From Sulfuricurvum sp. (GTDB lineage Bacteria > Campylobacterota > Campylobacteria > Campylobacterales > Sulfurimonadaceae): a stretch of DNA of 64,000 nt. The notes beneath the pieces were generated by a model. It did not search any database and had not been told where the DNA came from. It saw only the letters and a list, made by a program, of their open reading frames with translations. The stretch spans positions 124,001 to 188,000 of the forward strand of contig JAUYUB010000024.1 of NCBI GenBank assembly GCA_030692765.1. Direction: 5' to 3'. Shown in pieces: positions 59,093-64,000 of the stretch. The position numbers were made by a program, and so were the translations under genes. Within the stretch, counting starts at the first letter, position 1. Each line of letters starts with the position of its first letter.

Positions 59093-60487
59093 TTACCGTG
59101 TCAAGAAAAAGATAAAGGGCTCACCTTCAAAAGTAAGATCGACTTGTACCCCTTTTTTATTTTGGGCAATCTCAAGAAGGGTATTGACATCAGTATAGGT
59201 ACGGGGAAGGGTGATATCCAAAAGATACTTCTTTGCCGTTAAGAGGACTTTTGCGCGTCCCGCAATAATATTAACAAATTCGGCTAAAGAGTCGAGTATC
59301 TCCTCTTCACTGGCATTTTCGCCACCGATCAGGAGTTCACAGGCTTTTTTAGCAATTTTTTTAGGAAAAATGAGAATGATGAGCCCATCAATGTCTCCGT
59401 AAAATCCGATCGAACTGGCGTATTGATCGTTAGTTATGGGTACGGTCAATGGTTGAACATTGACAGAGTTCTTAATAGCCGTTGCATTGGTCATCATGGC
59501 AATAGTTGATACGGTTGCCTCAATAAATTGAGGCAGTTCATTCACCAAGGACTTATTTAGGGATCGATTATGTTTGGCTGCCGTCCCGCCGCCGCTTCCA
59601 AGCTCTTGTAAGAGCTCTTTATTTTTGAGGATATCATCCATGTTATCAAAAAACATGAGTCCTGCATCTTCGAGATCATTTTTAAAGGCTTCGGGTGTTT
59701 TATCGAAGGAAAGTCCCACAAAACAAATAGAGGCATTGTATTCAGCAGCGGAAGAGGCAAGTTTAGTGAAAAAATTGAGTGCATGCACATTCATTGAAAT
59801 GACTTTGTAGGCATCAAAAATAAAGAGGCGAAATCCGACATTTAATGAGTTTTGATGATAGGAAAGATTAAAGGTATCGCTTATTTCGGCATCTAAAAAC
59901 TGAGAAATAGTGTAAATAATAGCATTTCCCGTCACCCGTGTTGCTACTTTTTGCCCGTAAACTCCAAGACTTGTATCTTCAATAATAGCATAATAAAGTT
60001 CTGGAGTTTTCTTTTTTTCCTCAAGCTCAAACTTACTTTGTGCCATAATCGGATTGTGGCCATAATCAAAGAGTTCGATGGCCATCGCGGAACGCTGTGA
60101 GGGGTCATCATTGTAAAGTAAAACGGTTCGGGACTCGCTTTTATTATTGGCGGCAAAAAGCTCGGCAATTTCTTGTGTTTTAAAGAGTGAAAAACCGGCT
60201 CCACCTTTGTAAAAAGTATTGATGATATTGAATTTTTGATGATTGTAATCGCAAAATCCGACAGTAATATGTTTATGATTGCGGATATTGATTAAAAGTT
60301 TTACAAAAACATCCAGTCCATTTTTATTGAAAAAAATAACTTTTTTCAAAGAGACAAGAAGCATATCAATATTGAGATCTTCGGTTGCTTTTATGTCTTC
60401 AATGGTTAAAAAACTGGGTGCGTTATTTCCATCCAAGAAGCCCTGTAGATAAAAAACCCCGACACGCCCTTTGACTATGGCTCGCAT
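59093..60487 (-). CDS. Multi-domain signalling protein with STAS-like and CheX-like parts
   Basis: 464 aa, soluble. Residues 1-100 look like a STAS domain (MRAIVKGRVGVFYLQGFLDG, then SLKKVIFFNKNGLDVFVKLL). 115-205 resembles a receiver fold (VLLYNDDPSQRSAMAIELFDYG) but lacks a proper phosphoryl Asp/Lys set. 210-300 may be a second STAS (NVHALNFFTKLASSAAEYNA). 335-464 resembles CheX/CheC phosphatases (GDIDGLIILIFPKKIAKKACELLIGG, LAEFVNIIAGRAKVLL with a conserved E-x-x-N). It could dephosphorylate CheY or bind a partner. Overlaps the HDOD gene by 13 bases. Confidence 0.65.
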   Translation of the reverse strand: MRAIVKGRVGVFYLQGFLDGNNAPSFLTIEDIKATEDLNIDMLLVSLKKVIFFNKNGLDVFVKLLINIRNHKHITVGFCDYNHQKFNIINTFYKGGAGFSLFKTQEIAELFAANNKSESRTVLLYNDDPSQRSAMAIELFDYGHNPIMAQSKFELEEKKKTPELYYAIIEDTSLGVYGQKVATRVTGNAIIYTISQFLDAEISDTFNLSYHQNSLNVGFRLFIFDAYKVISMNVHALNFFTKLASSAAEYNASICFVGLSFDKTPEAFKNDLEDAGLMFFDNMDDILKNKELLQELGSGGGTAAKHNRSLNKSLVNELPQFIEATVSTIAMMTNATAIKNSVNVQPLTVPITNDQYASSIGFYGDIDGLIILIFPKKIAKKACELLIGGENASEEEILDSLAEFVNIIAGRAKVLLTAKKYLLDITLPRTYTDVNTLLEIAQNKKGVQVDLTFEGEPFIFFLTR

Positions 60488-61299
60488 GTGTATTGAACCA
60501 CCTGTGCAAAAGATTCGTAAATGTCTTGGACAAATTCGATTTTAAAATCTATAAAGTCGTTCAGGCCTGCACTGACATAAGCGTTTTGGCTAAGCTCATA
60601 AAAGAGTAAAAGATGCATCCACTGTGCTAAGACACGCTCTTGACCCGTAAGGTTTTCTACTGTTCCCGAAGCCGATCGGATTAAATCTACGATGCGTGAG
60701 GGCATTTCCCATTTTCGTGCAATTTCTCCAGCCAGGTCAAAAAGGTCACTTCCGGCCATACGAAAAAGAATGGTATTAAAATCAAGTGCTTTGACGCAGC
60801 GCAGTTGTGCTACTTCTGTTTTTCGTTTTGCAAAAAGCGCCTCGCAAACAACGATACTCGCAGGAATCAATGAGATCGCACTTTGCACCTCTTTATCGTT
60901 TATCTTTAGATGAATCAAAATAGCTTCCCAATGCTTGCTGATAGAGGCTTGAAGATCATAAAACTGATGATTGGAAAGGGAAAAGAGTTCCCACTTTTTA
61001 GGGGTTAGCAAACTTAAAAGATAATTATATAGGGTTTGCTGTGTTGCGCTAAGTCCTAAAATCCCGAAAATTTGAGCTACATCAGAAACTTCATTTCGAA
61101 ATCCATATATAGGACGGTTCATAAGCGTTTTAAGATAAAGTTTCAATGCAGGATCTTCTGAGGCGCATTTGGATGCTTTTGGCAAATCACCTGCCCGAGC
61201 ATATCTAAGCGCTTCTTGTACAACGGCTGGCGCAGCAGGAACATTTTGAATGTATGATGCTATTTCTTCTGAAGTTATCACGAGGTTATAGTTATCCAA
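60475..61299 (-). CDS. HDOD-domain protein
   Basis: 274 aa with a metal-free HD-related HDOD fold: VPAAPAVVQEALRYARAGDLP in place of the usual LPxLPxVxxxl, then DPALKLYLKTLMN, IFGILGLSATQQTLYNYLL and a helical end. HDOD proteins are signalling scaffolds linked to chemotaxis and c-di-GMP. It is co-transcribed with, and upstream of, the STAS/CheX-like gene, suggesting a joint role. Confidence 0.75.
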   Translation of the reverse strand: MDNYNLVITSEEIASYIQNVPAAPAVVQEALRYARAGDLPKASKCASEDPALKLYLKTLMNRPIYGFRNEVSDVAQIFGILGLSATQQTLYNYLLSLLTPKKWELFSLSNHQFYDLQASISKHWEAILIHLKINDKEVQSAISLIPASIVVCEALFAKRKTEVAQLRCVKALDFNTILFRMAGSDLFDLAGEIARKWEMPSRIVDLIRSASGTVENLTGQERVLAQWMHLLLFYELSQNAYVSAGLNDFIDFKIEFVQDIYESFAQVVQYTCEP

Positions 61300-61448
61300 T
61301 ATTTTTGTTTATTGTAGTATGAGTAGATTAAAACAGACTTGAAATTATCATAAGTAGTGCAAAGAATTTGGTAGGAAGTGCTTTTAAGGTAACCTTTGGG
61401 TTTAATTAGGTAATATTCGCAACCTAAATTTTACGCAAGGAGCCTCAA

Positions 61449-61637
61449 ATGGCAAGAAGATGTGCTATTAGCGGTAAAGGCCCAATGAGCGGGAATAACG
61501 TTTCTCACGCTAAAAACAGAACTAAGCGTCGTTTTTTACCAAACCTTCGCACTGTTCGTATTACGCTTGAAGACGGAACCACGAAAAAAATCAGAATCGC
61601 TGCTTCCGAGCTTCGTACTCTTAAAAAAGATTCGTAA
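61449..61637 (+). CDS. rpmB: 50S ribosomal protein L28
   Basis: 62-aa ribosomal protein. [20 protein letters not shown] and [12 protein letters not shown] are the L28 signature. CxxC zinc-binding Cys pairs are absent except Cys5, so it is of the C-minus type. AAGGAG site before ATG 61449; two hairpins follow. Confidence 0.96.
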   Translation: MARRCAISGKGPMSGNNVSHAKNRTKRRFLPNLRTVRITLEDGTTKKIRIAASELRTLKKDS

Positions 61638-61643
61638 CTTCCC

Positions 61644-61690
61644 GCGTGGTGTCCCACGCATTTCGGGAGTCCTTCCCGATCTTTTCTCTT
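61644..61690 (+). terminator. Double-hairpin terminator after rpmB
   Basis: GCGTGG-TGTC-CCACGC (61644-61659) followed by TCGGGA-GTCCT-TCCCGA (61663-61679) and then TCTTTTCTCTT. Confidence 0.8.
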
Positions 61691-61721
61691 AACTTCCCTT
61701 TACTTTTAAACAACACCCATT

Positions 61722-61727
61722 TATAAT
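61722..61727 (+). promoter_or_regulatory. -10 box of argJ
   Basis: TATAAT 32 bases before the argJ ATG; TTGGAG ribosome site follows. Confidence 0.5.
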
Positions 61728-61758
61728 ACGATACTTAATCATTATTGGAGTTTTTCTC

Positions 61759-62946
61759 ATGTATACCATTGAAAATATTGACGGCGGTGTATGCGCAGCA
61801 TCTGGTTTTTATGCAGACGGCATTCATATTGGTCTGAAAAAAGAGGGCGCGAAGGATCTGGCATTTATTTATTCAGATACTCCCTGTACGATTGCTTCAG
61901 TTTTTACGACCAATAAAATGACCGCAGCACCGATACGCCACTTTCGTAAAAAGGGAACATTCGAGGGAAATTTCGTCCTTATCAATGCGAAAAATGCCAA
62001 TGCGATGACGGGACCTGCCGGTATAGCCGATATCGATGAAGTGCTAAATGCCCTTAGTCTCAAATTTCCTCAGATACAGCATCCGGTAATGAGCTCCACG
62101 GGTGTGATCGGTGTGCGTCTTCCAAAAGCCAAGATCATTGAGGGTGCGATGAATTTTGATCTTACCAAGCGTGAGGGAAAAAATGCGTCTGAAGCGATTA
62201 TGACCACCGATACGTTTGCAAAACGTATCGCGTTTGAAGTCAAACTTGAAGACGGAAAATCATTTCGTATCGGTGCGATGGCAAAGGGTGCAGGGATGAT
62301 TAATCCTGCAATGGCTACTATGTTGTGTTTTATCACTACCGATGCCAAGGTTGATGCAAGTACGATGCAAAAAATATTGGATGAATGTACCCACACTACG
62401 TTTAATGCGGCAAGCGTGGATGGAGATACCTCGACCAATGATACGGTTTTGGTGATGGCTAATGGTCAAAGCGGTAATTTCCATCCAGAGGCGTTCAAGG
62501 AAGCACTGGAGAAAATCATGCTCTTTTTGGCCAAGGAGATGGTGCGTGATGGCGAGGGTGCCACCAAGTTGGTGACCTATAAAGTCACAAGCGCTAAAAA
62601 TGACGTCCAGGCAGAGATTGCCGCGAAAGCATTGAGCAATTCATTGCTGGTTAAAACGGCACTTTTTGGGCAAGATCCCAACTGGGGACGGATCGCTTCT
62701 ACGATTGGTGCGAGTGGCATCGACTGTGATGAAAGTACGTTGAGTATTTGGTTTGATGATGTGTGTGTGTATAATAAAGGCGATCTTCTCTTTGATGAGA
62801 AACTCGAACCGTTTGCCGCTGCAGTGATGCAAAAAGGTGCATTTGTCATCCACTGTGATATAGGATTAAATACCGGTAGTTTTACAGCGTACGGATGCGA
62901 TTTGGGTCATGAATACGTCAAAATAAATGCGGATTATCGAACCTAA
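61759..62946 (+). CDS. argJ: Bifunctional ornithine acetyltransferase / N-acetylglutamate synthase
   Basis: Transfers acetyl from acetylornithine to glutamate in arginine synthesis. 395 aa. Self-cleaves at the Ala-Thr bond in AKGAGMINPAMATMLCF near residue 180-185, giving two chains with Thr as nucleophile; the motif is intact. GVIGVRLP, STNDTVLVMANGQ and DPNWGRIASTIGASG are typical. Single gene with its own promoter. Confidence 0.95.
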   Translation: MYTIENIDGGVCAASGFYADGIHIGLKKEGAKDLAFIYSDTPCTIASVFTTNKMTAAPIRHFRKKGTFEGNFVLINAKNANAMTGPAGIADIDEVLNALSLKFPQIQHPVMSSTGVIGVRLPKAKIIEGAMNFDLTKREGKNASEAIMTTDTFAKRIAFEVKLEDGKSFRIGAMAKGAGMINPAMATMLCFITTDAKVDASTMQKILDECTHTTFNAASVDGDTSTNDTVLVMANGQSGNFHPEAFKEALEKIMLFLAKEMVRDGEGATKLVTYKVTSAKNDVQAEIAAKALSNSLLVKTALFGQDPNWGRIASTIGASGIDCDESTLSIWFDDVCVYNKGDLLFDEKLEPFAAAVMQKGAFVIHCDIGLNTGSFTAYGCDLGHEYVKINADYRT

Positions 62947-63007
62947 TCCTAAGTGATATCAGGTTACAATTAGGTTACATTAAAATCTTGGTCTAGAGGA
63001 TGTGCGC

Positions 63008-63937
63008 ATGCGCGGATATAAAATTTTCAGCGGTTCATCATGTACCGAATTTTCAGTAGAAGTTTGTAAAACACTCGATGTTCCTCTTTCAAAGGCGGAA
63101 ATAAAACGTTTTAGTGACGGTGAGATAAACATTCAGATTGCTGAAAGTGTTCGCGGACGGGATGTCTTTATTATTCAAAGTACCGGTGCCCCTTCCAATG
63201 ACAACTTGATGGAATTGCTCATTATGACCGATGCGCTTCGACGTTCATCAGCCAACTCCATTACAGCAGTGGTTCCGTACTTTGGTTATGCACGTCAAGA
63301 TCGAAAAGCAGCACCTCGTGTTCCGATCACGGCACGTTTGGTTGCAGATATGTTTGAAAAAGCAGGGGTTGACCGTGTAGTCACGATTGACTTGCATGCA
63401 GGTCAAATCCAAGGGTTCTTTGACATTCCTGTTGACAATCTCTATGGCTCAATCATTTTTCAAGAATACATCAGTTCGAAAAACTTTGCCAACCCTGTTA
63501 TCGCTTCTCCGGATATCGGAGGGGTTTCACGAGCACGTCATTTTGCTGAAAAACTAGGGCTTGAGATGGTTATCGTCGATAAACGCCGTGAAAAAGCGAA
63601 TGAATCCGAAGTCATGAACATTATCGGTGACGTAGCGGGCAAAGACATTATTATGATCGACGATATGGTCGATACGGCCGGAACGATGGTAAAAGCTGCT
63701 GCTGCATTGAAAAAACGTGGGGCAACGTCGGTTATGGCATGTGCAACTCACGGTGTCCTCAGCGGTAACGCTTACGAAAATATCAACAACGGTGAGCTTG
63801 ATGAGCTCGTTATCTCCAACACCCTTGAGCCTCGAGGACACAGCGATAAGATTAAAGTTCTCAGCGTTGCTCCCCTCTTTGCCGAAGTGATCCGCCGTGT
63901 CTATCACAACGAGAGTGTAAACTCCCTATTTAGCTAA
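63008..63937 (+). CDS. prs: Ribose-phosphate pyrophosphokinase
   Basis: Makes PRPP from ribose-5-P and ATP for nucleotides, His and Trp. 309 aa from ATG 63008 (GAGGATG upstream), giving MRGYKIFSGSS; the GTG at 63002 is too near the ribosome site. DGEINIQIAESVRGRDVFI, YFGYARQDRK (ATP), DLHAGQIQGFF, and the PRPP loop IMIDDMVDTAGTM are conserved. Class I PRS. A terminator follows. Confidence 0.96.
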   Translation: MRGYKIFSGSSCTEFSVEVCKTLDVPLSKAEIKRFSDGEINIQIAESVRGRDVFIIQSTGAPSNDNLMELLIMTDALRRSSANSITAVVPYFGYARQDRKAAPRVPITARLVADMFEKAGVDRVVTIDLHAGQIQGFFDIPVDNLYGSIIFQEYISSKNFANPVIASPDIGGVSRARHFAEKLGLEMVIVDKRREKANESEVMNIIGDVAGKDIIMIDDMVDTAGTMVKAAAALKKRGATSVMACATHGVLSGNAYENINNGELDELVISNTLEPRGHSDKIKVLSVAPLFAEVIRRVYHNESVNSLFS

Positions 63938-63945
63938 TCTTTTTT

Positions 63946-63980
63946 CTCTAAAGATTCTCTTTAGAGATCCCCTCCTTTTT
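63946..63980 (+). terminator. Terminator after prs
   Basis: Perfect 9-bp stem CTCTAAAGA-TTC-TCTTTAGAG (63946-63966) followed by ATCCCCTCCTTTTTA. Confidence 0.65.
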
Positions 63981-64000
63981 ATTCTAAATATTTTTCACTT

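Noticed and set aside
1-64000. CRISPR arrays or rRNA genes
   Set aside because: No regularly spaced 24-40-base repeats with unique spacers and no rRNA-like stretches were seen; the only regular repeats are the 11-bp arm-site series.

Overview
The window looks like chromosome of a sulfur-oxidising Campylobacterota (former Epsilonproteobacteria), most like Sulfuricurvum/Sulfurimonas. The placement is inferred from gene content and order: an ATP synthase c subunit with an N-terminal signal-like leader standing away from the other atp genes, a 6S-like RNA directly upstream of purD, a sulfide:quinone oxidoreductase-like enzyme, rhodanese, GGDEF-EAL proteins and many TATAAT -10 boxes without a clear -35. 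No 16S rRNA gene is present, so no species name is given.

Layout. 1-16.3 kb is core: a small LptM-like lipoprotein overlapping nadB, a KefB-type antiporter, a P2-type ATPase, guaA-hemD, a 6S-like RNA, purD, an RDD protein, lptD, an MCE (MlaD-like) protein, pnp, atpE and tRNA-Leu(GAG). 16.5-23.7 kb is a mixed segment (lipoprotein, rhodanese, GGDEF-EAL, exonuclease, TonB, Pif1-like helicase). 23.7-33.5 kb holds a porin, a nitrate-type ABC importer (NrtABD), a Na+/K+-ATPase-like P2C pump, an Fe-S type Rrf2 regulator with a sensor-like membrane protein, FetB and a peroxiredoxin. A 17-bp palindrome occurs before both nrtA and the sensor/Rrf2 operon. 33.6-38.5 kb has an ABC exporter, an AI-2E family protein, two small membrane proteins and an ankyrin protein.

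38.5-48.24 kb is foreign, very AT-rich DNA stacked at the 3' end of tRNA-Phe. Three copies of the tRNA 3'-end core (38518, 39919, 48163) bound a 1.4-kb remnant carrying a Zeta-like toxin pair and an 8.26-kb, apparently complete element. That element carries a tyrosine recombinase, an EcoRV-family restriction-modification system with a winged-helix gene between its two enzymes, a HUH (rolling-circle) Rep, a small OB-like protein, a ribbon-helix-helix protein, and an FtsK/TcpA-like ATPase with two membrane segments. No coat-protein genes are visible. This resembles a minimal actinomycete-type integrative conjugative element (AICE: Int, Rep, FtsK) in a Gram-negative host. The attachment core lies inside the integrase reading frame. 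The ATG, Shine-Dalgarno and first ~25 codons are at the opposite end of the element, so a full integrase gene exists only in the excised circle. This is formally like the archaeal SSV integrases and is the main discovery candidate.

48.3-64 kb is core again: an SQR-like flavoprotein, murD-mraY (cell wall), gpmI, a fatty-acid cluster (fabG, acpP, fabF, accA), a DnaQ-type exonuclease with trpF and rpe, a STAS/CheX-like plus HDOD signalling pair, rpmB, argJ and prs.
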